DNA of 64,000 nucleotides from Bradyrhizobium forestalis. Lineage in GTDB: Bacteria; Pseudomonadota; Alphaproteobacteria; Rhizobiales; Xanthobacteraceae. How positions within the stretch are numbered: position 1 is the first letter of the stretch; every line of letters starts with the position of its first letter. The stretch spans positions 248,001 to 312,000 of the forward strand of contig NZ_PGVG01000003.1 of the NCBI RefSeq assembly GCF_002795245.1, given 5' to 3'. A program made the position numbers and the translations under genes. Positions 52,593 through 63,203 of the stretch are shown piece after piece. The notes beneath the pieces were generated by a model. It did not search any database, had not been told where the DNA came from, and saw nothing but the letters and a program-made list of their open reading frames with translations.

Positions 52593-53990
52593 TCAGATAT
52601 GAATTGCATGTCCCAGCGATTTCAGCGATGCCTCGTGAAACGCTTCACTTTGGGTCGGATGCGCGTGGATGGTCATCGCGATGTCCTCGAGGCGCGCACC
52701 CATCTCCAGCGCAAGGCTGAAGGCGGCTGAAAGTTCGGCGATGCCGGCTCCGACCCCCTGAATTCCAAGCAGAAGATGGTTGTCAGCCCGCGCAACGGTG
52801 CGTATGAAGCCGTCCTCACGCTCCAGCGTCAGTGCGCGACCGTTGGCCTTGAACGGGAAGAGATCCGTCTTGACATCGAAGCCCTTGCCGCTTGCCTCGT
52901 TCGGCGACAGGCCGACGGTGACGATCTCGGGATCGGTGAAGCAGATCGCCGGGATCGAAACCCGGTCCCAGGCGTGGCGGCGACCGGCGACGATCTCTGC
53001 GACCATTTCGCCCTGCGCCATGGCGCGATGTGCCAGCATCGGCTCTCCCGTGATATCGCCGATCGCGAAGACACCGTGCATCGAGCTGCGGCATCGGTCG
53101 TCGATCCCGATGAAAGGTCCAGTCATGTCGAGATCGAGAGTCTCGAGGCCAAAGCCGGATGTCGCCGGCCTTCGGCCGACCGTAACGAGGATCTTGTCGG
53201 CATCCAGCGTCCTCTGCTCACCGCTGGCGGTCTCGATCGTGAGCGCGGTACCGTCCGCGATCAGCGTTTTCGCCTTCGCGCCTGTCAGGACGGTGACTCC
53301 GAGCGCACTCAGGCGCCTTTCGACCGGCGCGCTCAGTTCGCCATCATATTGCGGCAGAATGCGTGGCTCGGCCTCGACGACCGTGACGGCCGCGCCTAAC
53401 TTCGCGAACGCCGTGCCGAGCTCGAGGCCAATGTAGCCGCCGCCGACCACGACCAGCTTGTTCGGGATCTCGGTCAGCGCCAGCGCCTCGGTCGACGAGA
53501 TCACGCGGCCTCCGAATGGCATGTGCGGAAGCGCGACGGGCTCGGCGCCCGTCGCGATCACCACCGTTTCGGCGTGGATCATCTGCGCGCCGGATCGCGT
53601 TTCGACCTCGACGGACTTGCCATCGCGAAAACGAGCATGCCCGGCTATGAGCCTGACGCCCGCCTTCTTCAGGAGGCCGGCCACGCCGCCGTTGAGGCGC
53701 CGGACGATGCTGTCCTTCCAGGCGACGGTCCTGGCGAAATCGAGCGACGGCTTTGCCGTGGAAATTCCGAGCGCACTCTCTTCCTCGGCGGCAGCTGCGA
53801 TCGTTTGATACTCGCCGGCCGCATGGATCAGAGCCTTGGAGGGAATGCAGCCGACATTGAGACAGGTGCCACCCGGCTTCTCGGCTTCGACGACAATCGT
53901 ATCGATGCCGAGCTGGCCGGCGCGGATCGCGCAGGTATAGCCGCCAGGGCCCGCGCCGATGACAAGGAGCTTGCAGTTGATTTCAGCCAT
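52593..53990 (-). CDS. lpdA: Dihydrolipoyl dehydrogenase (E3) of branched-chain 2-oxoacid dehydrogenase
   Basis: 465 residues from ATG 53990. FAD motif LLVIGAGPGGYTCA, redox disulfide Cys43/Cys48 (GGTCLNVGCIP), NAD fold LVVVGGGYIGLELG, and the C-terminal catalytic HAHPTQSE. Re-oxidises dihydrolipoamide of E2. Last gene of an E1alpha-E1beta-E2-E3 operon; seven bases after the E2 stop. Branched-chain assignment comes from the neighbours and not from this subunit alone. Confidence 0.95.
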   Translation of the reverse strand: MAEINCKLLVIGAGPGGYTCAIRAGQLGIDTIVVEAEKPGGTCLNVGCIPSKALIHAAGEYQTIAAAAEEESALGISTAKPSLDFARTVAWKDSIVRRLNGGVAGLLKKAGVRLIAGHARFRDGKSVEVETRSGAQMIHAETVVIATGAEPVALPHMPFGGRVISSTEALALTEIPNKLVVVGGGYIGLELGTAFAKLGAAVTVVEAEPRILPQYDGELSAPVERRLSALGVTVLTGAKAKTLIADGTALTIETASGEQRTLDADKILVTVGRRPATSGFGLETLDLDMTGPFIGIDDRCRSSMHGVFAIGDITGEPMLAHRAMAQGEMVAEIVAGRRHAWDRVSIPAICFTDPEIVTVGLSPNEASGKGFDVKTDLFPFKANGRALTLEREDGFIRTVARADNHLLLGIQGVGAGIAELSAAFSLALEMGARLEDIAMTIHAHPTQSEAFHEASLKSLGHAIHI

Positions 53991-53997
53991 CGCACTA

Positions 53998-55269
53998 TCA
54001 ATCAATGAAGATCATGGCCGGCGTTTCCAGCAGCAGCTTGATGCGTTGCACGAATTGGGCGGCATCAAAACCATCGATCACGCGATGATCGAAGCTGGAT
54101 GACAGGTTCATCATCTGGCGCGGCACGAAGGCCGCACCGTCCCAGTGCGGTCGGATGGCGATCCGGTTGACGCCGACGATCGCGACCTCCGGGTGATTGA
54201 TAATGGGGGTCGTCGCGAGCCCGCCGAGCGCGCCGAGCGATGTGATGGTGATGGTTGAGCCGGTAAGTTCGTCGCGGGTGGCGTTGCCGTTTCGAGCTGC
54301 TTCGGCGAGCCGCGCGACCTCAGTGGCGCAATCCCAGAGGTCGCGTGCTTCCGCATGCCGGACGACGGGTACCACGAGACCGGTCGGGGTCTGGGTGGCG
54401 ATCCCGATATGGACGCCGGCGTGCTGGTGCACGATCCCGGCCTCATCGTCGAAATGGGCATTGAGATGCGGCAGCTCGGCGATCGCGCGCACCATGGCGC
54501 GCATCAGGAACGGCAACAATGTCAGCTTCGGCTTGTCCGGCCGCTTCCGGCCGTTGACCTTCGCGCGCAAATCCTCGAGCGCCGTGACATCGATCTCTTC
54601 GATGTAGGTGATGTGCGGGATGCGGGAGTTCGCAATCGACATCTTCTCGGCGATCTTGCGGCGCAAGCCGACGATCTTGATGTCAGTGACTGCAGTTTGT
54701 GCCGGATGCGGTGTCGCCGTCGATCCGGTGCGGCCGTGCGCGAGATGGGCGTCGAGATCATCGTGAGTGATCCGCCCAGCCGGACCCGTGCCGCGAATCT
54801 GCCGCAGGTCGACGCCTGCTTCCCGCGCACGGAGCCGGACGGCGGGAGCCGCCAAAGGCCGTTCGACTGCGTGGTGGAGTGGCGAAGCGGAGGGCTGCGA
54901 CCTCTGTGCGTCGGACGGCTCGCTCGCCCGCGTGCGCGGGGCGGTTGCGCCGTGATCAGCCCTCTTGCTCGCAGCGCTGGCCGCGGGCGATGCAAGCTTG
55001 GCCGCCTCGGCCGCCTGCTCGCTCTTGCCGTCTATCTCCAGCCGAACGAAGTCCGAGCCGATGGCGAGAAGGTCGCCCACATTGCCGGCGAGCCAGGTGA
55101 CGCGACCGTCAGCCGGTGAGGGGATTTCGACGGTCGCCTTGTCGGTCATGACGGCGCCGAGCACGGCATCCTCGCGTACGACGTCTCCGACCTTCACGTG
55201 CCATTCCACGAGCTCGGCTTCCGCTATGCCTTCGCCGACGTCGGGCAGCCTGATCACGCGCTCGGCCAT
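53998..55269 (-). CDS. bkdB: Dihydrolipoyl acyltransferase (E2) of branched-chain 2-oxoacid dehydrogenase
   Basis: 423 residues with one lipoyl domain (1-80; lipoyl Lys44 in VMTDKATVEIPS), a linker rich in Ala/Ser/Pro (about 85-135), the E3-binding domain (about 136-172, AVRLRAREAGVDLRQIRGTG), and a catalytic domain (about 195-423) ending with the active-site SSSFDHRVIDGFDA. The Thr-Asp-Lys-Ala lipoyl context (MTDKA) is the branched-chain type. Two bases after E1beta. Confidence 0.93.
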   Translation of the reverse strand: MAERVIRLPDVGEGIAEAELVEWHVKVGDVVREDAVLGAVMTDKATVEIPSPADGRVTWLAGNVGDLLAIGSDFVRLEIDGKSEQAAEAAKLASPAASAASKRADHGATAPRTRASEPSDAQRSQPSASPLHHAVERPLAAPAVRLRAREAGVDLRQIRGTGPAGRITHDDLDAHLAHGRTGSTATPHPAQTAVTDIKIVGLRRKIAEKMSIANSRIPHITYIEEIDVTALEDLRAKVNGRKRPDKPKLTLLPFLMRAMVRAIAELPHLNAHFDDEAGIVHQHAGVHIGIATQTPTGLVVPVVRHAEARDLWDCATEVARLAEAARNGNATRDELTGSTITITSLGALGGLATTPIINHPEVAIVGVNRIAIRPHWDGAAFVPRQMMNLSSSFDHRVIDGFDAAQFVQRIKLLLETPAMIFID

Positions 55270-55270
55270 C

Positions 55271-56284
55271 TCAGGCCTCCAGGGTTTCGATCAGTGCGCG
55301 GCCGATCCGCGCCGGTCCCGGGAAGTAGTCCCATTCCTGCGCATGCGGGTAGGGCGTATCCCAGCCGGCAACGCGAACGATCGGTGCCTCCAGGTGATAG
55401 AAGCACCGCGTTTGCACCAGCGCGCAGAGCTCAGCGCCAAAGCCGGATGTAAGCGTTGCCTCATGCACGATCACGCAGCGTCCGGTCTTTTTGACCGAGG
55501 CTTCGATGGTGTCGAGATCGAGCGGCAGCAAGGTGCGCAGATCGATGATCTCGGCGTCGATGCCGGTTTCCGCCGCGGCCGTCTCGGCGACATGAACCAT
55601 CGTGCCGTAGGCAAGGATGGTGATGGCCTTGCCTTGCCTGCGGATCGCAGCGCTGCCGAGCGGAATTGCAAAATGTCCGTCGTCGACCTCACCGAGGTCA
55701 TGCTTCGACCATGGTGTCACCGGCCGGTCATGATGGCCGTCGAACGGGCCGTTATAGAGTCGCTTCGGTTCGAGGAAGATCACGGGATCGGGGTCCTCTA
55801 TCGCCGATATCAGCAGGCCCTTGGCATCGCGCGGATTCGACGGCACGACGGTCTTGATACCGCAGACATGGGTGAACAGCGCTTCCGGGCTCTGGCTATG
55901 CGTCTGGCCGCCAAAGATGCCGCCGCCGGTCGGCATCCGCACGACGAGAGGACATGTGAACTGGCCATTGGAGCGGTAGCGCAGCCGCGCCGCTTCGGAG
56001 ACGATCTGGTCGTAGGCCGGATACATGTAATCGGCGAACTGGATCTCGACACACGGTTTCAATCCATAGGCCGCCATGCCCACCGCGACGCCGACGATGC
56101 CGAGCTCGCTGATCGGCGTATCGAAGCAACGGCTCGTTCCATATTTCGCTTGCAGGCCCTGGGTTGCGCGAAACACGCCGCCGAAATAGCCGACGTCCTC
56201 GCCGAACACCACGACGTCATCGTCGCGCGACATCATCACATCCATGGCCTCACGGATCGCCTCGATCATGGTTTTGCGCGACAT
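55271..56284 (-). CDS. bkdA2: Branched-chain 2-oxoacid dehydrogenase E1 beta
   Basis: 337 residues, typical length. Blocks FGEDVGYFGGVFRATQGLQ, DTPISELGIVGVAVGMAAYG, GGGIFGGQTHSQSPEALF and EIQFADYMYPAYDQIVSEAARLRYRSNG identify E1 beta of the branched-chain complex. Pairs with E1 alpha; gap of three bases to it. Decarboxylates 2-oxo acids from Val/Leu/Ile and passes the acyl group to E2. Confidence 0.95.
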   Translation of the reverse strand: MSRKTMIEAIREAMDVMMSRDDDVVVFGEDVGYFGGVFRATQGLQAKYGTSRCFDTPISELGIVGVAVGMAAYGLKPCVEIQFADYMYPAYDQIVSEAARLRYRSNGQFTCPLVVRMPTGGGIFGGQTHSQSPEALFTHVCGIKTVVPSNPRDAKGLLISAIEDPDPVIFLEPKRLYNGPFDGHHDRPVTPWSKHDLGEVDDGHFAIPLGSAAIRRQGKAITILAYGTMVHVAETAAAETGIDAEIIDLRTLLPLDLDTIEASVKKTGRCVIVHEATLTSGFGAELCALVQTRCFYHLEAPIVRVAGWDTPYPHAQEWDYFPGPARIGRALIETLEA

Positions 56285-56287
56285 CGC

Positions 56288-57810
<1,523 letters not shown>

Positions 57811-57944
57811 CGCATATGTCTCATTTTATTGGGATATCGTACTGGCAAAGTTCAGGATTGTTGTTCTTTTAATCTGGGTGTAGGCTAGTTTTACGGTATG
57901 AATTTTCTAAGTACTGACCGTAATCCCAGAATGGACTTCTTGGT
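57811..57944. promoter_or_regulatory. AT-rich divergent promoter region, bkd operon / Lrp regulator
   Basis: 134 bases between the two divergent starts, unusually AT-rich for this window (runs such as TTTTATTG and TTCTTTTAAT). It must contain both promoters and probably Lrp-type binding sites; no clear consensus box was identified. Confidence 0.45.
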
Positions 57945-58457
57945 ATGGCGCCGGTCGGACGTGGCGCAAGGTCGGTCAAAGCTCCCCGCAAGGATGCGCT
58001 TCGGCTCGACGAGATTGATCGCAAGATCCTGCGCGCCTTGCAGCAGGATGCGCGCCTGACGACGGCGCAACTCGCCGACAAGATCGGGCTCTCGACCACG
58101 CCGTGCTGGAACAGGCTGAAGCGCCTGGAGACGCAGGGCTATATCGATGGCTATGTCGCCCTGCTCAATCAGGACAAGCTCGGCCTGCCTGAGACCGTCA
58201 TCATCGAGCTGACCCTCGATCGCCACGACGAAGAGATGCTCGAACGCTTTGGTCAACTGCTCACGAGCTTGCCGGAGGTGATCGAAGCCTATCTCACTAC
58301 GGGCGACTACGATTACGTCGTGAAGGTCGCGGTCGAGAGCACCGCCGGCTATGAACGCTTCCTGCGCGAAAAGCTCTATCGCATCCCGGGCATCCGCCAC
58401 AGCCGATCGTCGTTTGCGCTGCGCTGTCTAAAGAAGCTGACGTCGGTGCAGGTCTAG
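57945..58457 (+). CDS. Lrp/AsnC-family regulator (BkdR-like)
   Basis: 170 residues. HTH domain (about 22-75; LRLDEIDRKILRALQQDARLTTAQLADKIGLSTTPCWNRLKRLE) and a C-terminal RAM ligand-binding domain (TLDRHDEEMLERF, VIEAYLTTGDYDYVVKV). About 20 extra basic N-terminal residues. Divergent from the bkd operon, as bkdR is in several bacteria, where the regulator responds to branched-chain amino acids and activates bkd. The specific effector is not shown. Confidence 0.93.
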   Translation: MAPVGRGARSVKAPRKDALRLDEIDRKILRALQQDARLTTAQLADKIGLSTTPCWNRLKRLETQGYIDGYVALLNQDKLGLPETVIIELTLDRHDEEMLERFGQLLTSLPEVIEAYLTTGDYDYVVKVAVESTAGYERFLREKLYRIPGIRHSRSSFALRCLKKLTSVQV

Positions 58458-58476
58458 TCAAATGTGTCCCCACGAT

Positions 58477-58507
58477 GAGAAGACGTCACCGGCTGTGACG
58501 TCCTCTC
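58477..58507 (+). terminator. Hairpin terminator after Lrp/AsnC gene
   Basis: 13-base arms GAGAAGACGTCAC / GTGACGTCCTCTC (12 of 13 pairs) with loop CGGCT, 20 bases after the stop. No T-run follows directly, so function as rho-independent terminator is likely but not certain. Confidence 0.6.
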
Positions 58508-59291
58508 CTCGCGTTCGGTTGAAAGGTTCGGCGCGTCAGAAGGCCGTCTTCTTGCCGATGATGCCGACGTAGCTCGATCGTACCAGAGCGCCCCGCGCCG
58601 GGGCTGCCGCGGTTGAAGCGGCGGGGGGACGCTTTCGCCCAACTCTACGGAAGTATACTGTCCGTCCGCGTTAGACACGGGTTCCGTGGTGTGGACGACA
58701 ACGCCGAGCGGGGTTGGCCATCCGCGCAAGGCGTGTACTACGCTCCGCAACCTGACCAGCGTTTGCACCGCCTTGCAATCCCGCGCCGGTTCGCAATGAT
58801 GCCACTTGCCGGCCTTCGAAATAGGGCGAAGCCTCGTTCGCCAAGTCCTCGACATAGTCGAGGGCGCTCTTCACGCGGCCCCACTGATATCGACCGGCGA
58901 AATGAGGGTGTCGCAGGCGTCCTTTCATGTCGGGTCTTGCCCCGCCCACTTTGCACCATTTTCCGCAAACGTTGGCATCTCGCCCAGTAGCTTGCGTTGA
59001 TGGCGGGGAGCACTGGGCAAGCACTTTGTAGGTCTCCTAATCTTGATCGAAAGCGAGAGTCCGGCGAGCGAAAGCTTGCCCCTAGGTCGCACGCGGGCAC
59101 TTGTGCCAGTAAGGGTTGGGCGGCGCTTCTTGCCACGCGCTGGAAGCGACTGTCAGTGCGATCGCCTGCTCAACGAGAAATATATCTCCGCCTGCGATCC
59201 GCCAACCAGTGCTCCGAGGAGCCGCTCGAACGAGCGTGGCCACGGCTTCCTCGAGGTCGTGACGGGCGCGCAACGGACCCGAGGATTGGAC
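58508..59291. other. Long intergenic stretch without a supported gene
   Basis: About 780 bases. Open frames occur on both strands but none has a convincing family motif or ribosome-binding site. A minus-strand frame ending at 58536 reads ARGALVRSSYVGIIGKKTAF at its C-terminus and may be a gene remnant of about 43 codons. Another minus-strand frame contains KGRLRHPHFAGRYQWGRVK and is not recognised. The region is best read as decayed DNA plus the promoter of the methyltransferase gene. Confidence 0.5.
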
Positions 59292-59948
59292 ATGAAGCAC
59301 GTGACGGACATCCAGATACGACAATACGCGGTCGAATTCGGTACGCGTCAGACCGACGTGCAGCGGAAGTTGCGCGAAGAAACCCTGGCGCTGCCCGAAG
59401 GCAATATGGTGACATCGCCCCCTGCCGGCCAGTTGCTCGCTTTTTTGATGAAGACAATCGCTGCGAAGCGGGTGCTGGAGATTGGCACTTACACTGGCTA
59501 CAGCGCGCTTGCCATGGCGCTCGCGCTGCCGCCGGACGGTCGGCTCGTCACGCTGGATGCCAGCGAAGAATGGACGGCGATCGCACGCTGCTACTGGCGG
59601 AAGGCGGGGGTGATAGACCGCGTCGCACTTGAGCTCGGCGATGCCATCGTATCACTCGGGCGTCTTCTTGGCGACGAAGGCGAGGGAGCTTTCGATTTCG
59701 TCTACATCGACGCCGATAAGGAAAGCTACGACACCTATTACGAGTACAGCCTGCGCTTGCTCCGGCCGGCGGGCCTGATTTGCTTCGATAATGTGTTCTG
59801 GGGGCGATCGGTTGCCGATCCTCAAGACCACAGCTCGGAAACCCTGGCTCTGCGCCGCCTCAATGTGAAGATCCGTGACGATGAGCGGGTAGACATGTCC
59901 ATGTTGCCGCTTGGCGACGGGATGACCCTGGTTCGCCGCCGACCCTGA
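59292..59948 (+). CDS. Class I SAM O-methyltransferase, family 3 (CCoAOMT-like)
   Basis: 218 residues from ATG 59292 (GAGGA upstream). SAM motif I VLEIGTYTGYSALAMALAL, motif II/acidic residue in LVTLDASEEW, and metal-site/motif III FVYIDADKESYDTYYEY, as in Mg-dependent catechol/caffeoyl-CoA O-methyltransferases. Its gene lies 400 bases before the isochorismate synthase gene. A catechol O-methyltransferase next to a 2,3-dihydroxybenzoate operon might tailor the siderophore or detoxify catechols; that is inference, since the gap is long. Confidence 0.9.
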   Translation: MKHVTDIQIRQYAVEFGTRQTDVQRKLREETLALPEGNMVTSPPAGQLLAFLMKTIAAKRVLEIGTYTGYSALAMALALPPDGRLVTLDASEEWTAIARCYWRKAGVIDRVALELGDAIVSLGRLLGDEGEGAFDFVYIDADKESYDTYYEYSLRLLRPAGLICFDNVFWGRSVADPQDHSSETLALRRLNVKIRDDERVDMSMLPLGDGMTLVRRRP

Positions 59949-60001
59949 GCGGCTGCCTTTCGCAAGCCGCAGCTTGGGTCCCCGAAGCCGAAATAATCGT
60001 G

Positions 60002-60160
60002 ATGTACAAGATGACCTCCCGCATCAAGGCGCATTCCATTGCCCGGACGTTGGTCGCGGTGATCCCGGCGTTGCTTCTGGTGTTGACGGGGTCATCCGGC
60101 TGGCTCGCGGTCTTCGCGCGTGCGCGCAATATCGCCGCAGATGTTCAGTTCGCCGCTTGA
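60002..60160 (+). CDS. Small hypothetical membrane protein
   Basis: 52-residue frame from ATG 60002: a basic N-terminus (MYKMTSRIKAHSIART), one hydrophobic helix (VAVIPALLLVLTGSSGWLAVF) and a short tail. Not recognised. It lies in the 400-base gap (59949-60354) between the methyltransferase and isochorismate synthase genes. No good ribosome-binding site, so it may be spurious. The remainder of the gap (60161-60354) shows nothing identifiable and no clear Fur or Irr box. Confidence 0.35.
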   Translation: MYKMTSRIKAHSIARTLVAVIPALLLVLTGSSGWLAVFARARNIAADVQFAA

Positions 60161-60354
60161 CCTGTTCGCGCTCGAGTTCGTCGCCGGTTGGCCCCCCAAG
60201 CTGTTTGAACATCTGGAAATCGAGGCGATGCGACGGACACTCGAAAGCCCCATGGTCGTATCGCTTGCACGAACCGACAGGACCGATCGACGATCGCCGG
60301 GGCGATATCGAGGGGCAACAGATATTCCATCCACAACGAACACCGGAGCGTAGC

Positions 60355-61563
60355 ATGGCAACCCCCCTTATTTGGATCGACGAAGAGGTGCAGGCGGAGC
60401 CTGCGCTCGCCCGTCCAATTCCCTTTGTCTTCAAGACGGCCGGTCAGACGATGCTCGCGCTCGGGCAGCTTGCGACCCTGGGCGATGGTGCACTTGCCAA
60501 CCTCGCGGAGCTCACCAGCGACTTCTTCGAAAAGCAAACCGAGGGGCCCGACGTTCTCGTTGGCGCTCTGCCATTCGATCCAACGCAGCCATCGCATCTT
60601 GTTCAGCCCGAACGCGTTCTTCGCGTCCAGGGGAAGCATGATATCGGCGCCATCCCCGGCCTCGGCGGTGGCGCATCATCGCACGCGGCCGCCCCCAGGA
60701 TTCTGTCGGTCGATCCGGACCCGGCTGCCGCCGAGTTCGCCAATGCCGTTGCTGTCGCTCTCGACCAATTGAACGCACCGGGCGCCACCATGCGCAAGGT
60801 CGTCCTGTCACGCAGCCTGAAAGTGATGGCGAACCGCGATTTCTCCGCGGCTGACCTGATGCGCAAGCTCTCAGTGGACGAAAGTGTTACGGTCTTTGCG
60901 ACCCCCTTGCCGGCACGTTTGCATCGGCTCCGCTGCCTGATCGGCGCAACGCCGGAACTCCTTCTCGAGAAGCGGGGCGGGCATATCGTTTCTCATCCGC
61001 TCGCGGGCTCGGCCCGTCGTCATCGTGACACAGCGGAGGACCGCCAGGCTGGCAACCGACTTCTCGCCTCCGACAAGGATCGCCGCGAGCATGCGATGGT
61101 GGTCGAGTCCATTCTGGATATCCTCGCACCGTATTGCGTCGATCTCTCGACCCCCGAAGGGACCTGCTTGCGGGCAACGGCAAGCATGTGGCATCTCGGC
61201 ACGCGTATCGTTGGCCAGCTCAAGGACGCGTCGCTGTCATCGGTCCATTTCGTCGGCCTCCTGCATCCGACGCCAGCGGTCTGCGGTCTGCCGCGCAATC
61301 TCGCAAACGACCAGATCATGAAACTCGAACCCTATGATCGGGAGTTCTACGCCGGCGCCGTCGGCTGGTGCGACTCGGCGGGTGATGGGCGCTGGCATGT
61401 ATCCATCCGTTGCGCCGAACTCGACGGCAACCACGCGCGGCTCTATGCAGGCGCAGGCATCGTGCCGGGATCTACGCCGGAGGGCGAGGTGATCGAAACC
61501 TCCGCCAAGTTCCGCGCAATGCTAGATGCCTTTGGCATTGATGGCGGCAGGTTTGACGAGTGA
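60355..61563 (+). CDS. dhbC: Isochorismate synthase (EntC/DhbC type)
   Basis: Converts chorismate to isochorismate, first step of 2,3-dihydroxybenzoate synthesis. 402 residues from ATG 60355 (GGAG upstream). Chorismate-binding blocks: KVVLSRSLKV, IGATPELLLEKRGGHIVSHPLAGSARR, STPEGTCLRA and FVGLLHPTPAVCGLP, then YAGAVGWCDSAGDGRWHVSIRCAEL and ARLYAGAGIVPGSTPEGEV, all at positions usual for the family. First gene of the siderophore operon. Its stop overlaps an alternative GTG of the next gene. Confidence 0.94.
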   Translation: MATPLIWIDEEVQAEPALARPIPFVFKTAGQTMLALGQLATLGDGALANLAELTSDFFEKQTEGPDVLVGALPFDPTQPSHLVQPERVLRVQGKHDIGAIPGLGGGASSHAAAPRILSVDPDPAAAEFANAVAVALDQLNAPGATMRKVVLSRSLKVMANRDFSAADLMRKLSVDESVTVFATPLPARLHRLRCLIGATPELLLEKRGGHIVSHPLAGSARRHRDTAEDRQAGNRLLASDKDRREHAMVVESILDILAPYCVDLSTPEGTCLRATASMWHLGTRIVGQLKDASLSSVHFVGLLHPTPAVCGLPRNLANDQIMKLEPYDREFYAGAVGWCDSAGDGRWHVSIRCAELDGNHARLYAGAGIVPGSTPEGEVIETSAKFRAMLDAFGIDGGRFDE

Positions 61564-61571
61564 GGCCCGCC

Positions 61572-63203
61572 ATGTCGGAGCTGAAGCAAGTCTGGCCGGA
61601 GAAATATGCTCTGCGCTATCGCGAGAAAGGCTATTGGCGCGGAGAAACCATGTCGGGCTTTCTCGCGCAGCGCGCCCGCGAGACCCCCGATCGTATTGCC
61701 GTCATTGGCGGCGAGCAGCGCTGGACCTATGCGGGGCTGCTTGAGCGGGCCAATGAAAACGCCGCCCGCTTCCTCGCGCTCGGGCTTCGTCCCGGCGAAC
61801 GGGTTGTGGTGCAACTGCCCAATATACCCGAATTCCTGTCCGTCGTTTTCGGACTTTTCCGCGCCAATCTGATCCCGGTTTTTGCGCTTCCCGCCCATCG
61901 CGTCACCGAGATCTCGCATTTCGTGGAGAAGGCGCAGGCGAGCGCTTACGTGATCACGGCCGGGGATGGAGGCTTCGACTACCGCGTGCTCGCCCGCGAG
62001 GTGAGGGCGAGGGCCATCGGCCTTCGCCATGTCGTGGTGATCGGAGACGCCGAAGAATTTCGTGCGCTTGACTATATACCTTGCAGCGAGCAGGCGCTCC
62101 CACCGCTCCCTTCGCCGGCCGAAGTCGCTTTTCTGCAGATATCAGGCGGCAGCACGGGGCTGCCGAAGCTCATCCCACGCACTCATGACGACTATATCTA
62201 CAGCTTCCGTGCCAGCGCCGATATCTGCGGCTTGGGCAAAGACAGCGTCTTCATGGCGGCCTTGCCGGTCGCGCATAATTTCCCGATGAGTTCGCCGGGC
62301 GTTTTCGGCGCTCTCTATGCCGGCAGCCGCATCGTCATGTGCCCGTCTCCCAGTGCGGAGGCGGCCTTCGCCCTGATCGAACAGGAGCGTGTGACGATGA
62401 CCGGCGTTGTCCCTCCGTTGGCGCTGTTATGGATGCAAGCAGCCTCGACGTCCAAGTATGACATCTCAAGTCTCGAAGTCCTGCTCGTCGGCGGCGCGAA
62501 ATTCATGCCCGAGGCGGCTTCCCGCGTCCGTGCCGCGCTCGGCTGCACCTTGCAGCAAGTCTTCGGCATGGCCGAGGGACTGGTGAACTACACGCGACTC
62601 GACGATCCCGACGACATCATCGTCAACACGCAGGGCAGGCCGATCAGCCCCGACGACGAGGTGCTGATCGTCGACGATTACGGCAATCCGGTTGCCGACG
62701 GCGAGCCTGGTCAGTTGCTCACACGCGGACCCTATACCATCCGGAGCTACCACAACGACGATGCCGCGAACGCGCGTGCCTTCACGGAGGATGGTTATTA
62801 TCGCACGGGCGACATCGTTTCGCGCACGGGGGAAGGCTATCTCGTGGTGCGGGGGCGAGCGGGAGATCATATCAACCGAGCTGGTGAGAAGGTTTCCGCC
62901 GAAGAGATCGAGGATCAGCTTTTGGCTCATCCCGGCGTCTTCGATGCGGCGGTGGTCTCGATCCCAGATCCCTATCTCGGCGAACGAAGTTGCGCTTTCA
63001 TCATACCGAAGGGGGAGAGCCCAGGAGTGGCGGCGCTCAAGGCTTTCGTGCGTGGACGTGGCCTCGCCGAGTTCAAGGTGCCCGACCAGATCGTGTTCGT
63101 CGGTGCCTTCCAGACGACGGCGGTCGGTAAAGTCAACCGCAAGGTGCTGCGGCAGCAGCTTCGCGAGCAATTTCTCAAGACCGTACCGAGAGGACTGACA
63201 TGA
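61572..63203 (+). CDS. dhbE: 2,3-dihydroxybenzoate-AMP ligase (EntE/DhbE type)
   Basis: Activates an aryl acid as adenylate and loads it on an aryl carrier protein. 543 residues from ATG 61572 (GAGG six bases upstream; GTG 61560 is an alternative). N-terminal WPEKYALRYREKGYWRGETM is characteristic; A3 motif ISGGSTGLPKLIPRTHDDY; specificity loop AHNFPMSSPG, where Ser at the position known to be Ser in dihydroxybenzoate and Cys in salicylate enzymes favours 2,3-dihydroxybenzoate. C-terminal GYYRTGDIVSRTGEGYLVVRGR and the Lys in AVGKVNRK complete the enzyme. Confidence 0.93.
   Translation: MSELKQVWPEKYALRYREKGYWRGETMSGFLAQRARETPDRIAVIGGEQRWTYAGLLERANENAARFLALGLRPGERVVVQLPNIPEFLSVVFGLFRANLIPVFALPAHRVTEISHFVEKAQASAYVITAGDGGFDYRVLAREVRARAIGLRHVVVIGDAEEFRALDYIPCSEQALPPLPSPAEVAFLQISGGSTGLPKLIPRTHDDYIYSFRASADICGLGKDSVFMAALPVAHNFPMSSPGVFGALYAGSRIVMCPSPSAEAAFALIEQERVTMTGVVPPLALLWMQAASTSKYDISSLEVLLVGGAKFMPEAASRVRAALGCTLQQVFGMAEGLVNYTRLDDPDDIIVNTQGRPISPDDEVLIVDDYGNPVADGEPGQLLTRGPYTIRSYHNDDAANARAFTEDGYYRTGDIVSRTGEGYLVVRGRAGDHINRAGEKVSAEEIEDQLLAHPGVFDAAVVSIPDPYLGERSCAFIIPKGESPGVAALKAFVRGRGLAEFKVPDQIVFVGAFQTTAVGKVNRKVLRQQLREQFLKTVPRGLT

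Noticed and set aside
58454..59136. Several overlapping open frames on both strands in the long gap
   Set aside because: Mutually overlapping, Arg-rich, no motif or good start; treated as unassigned DNA.
59949..60354. Fur or Irr box upstream of dhbC
   Set aside because: Searched by eye for GATAATGATAATCATTATC-like and TTTAGAA-N3-TTCTAAA-like sequences; none was convincing.
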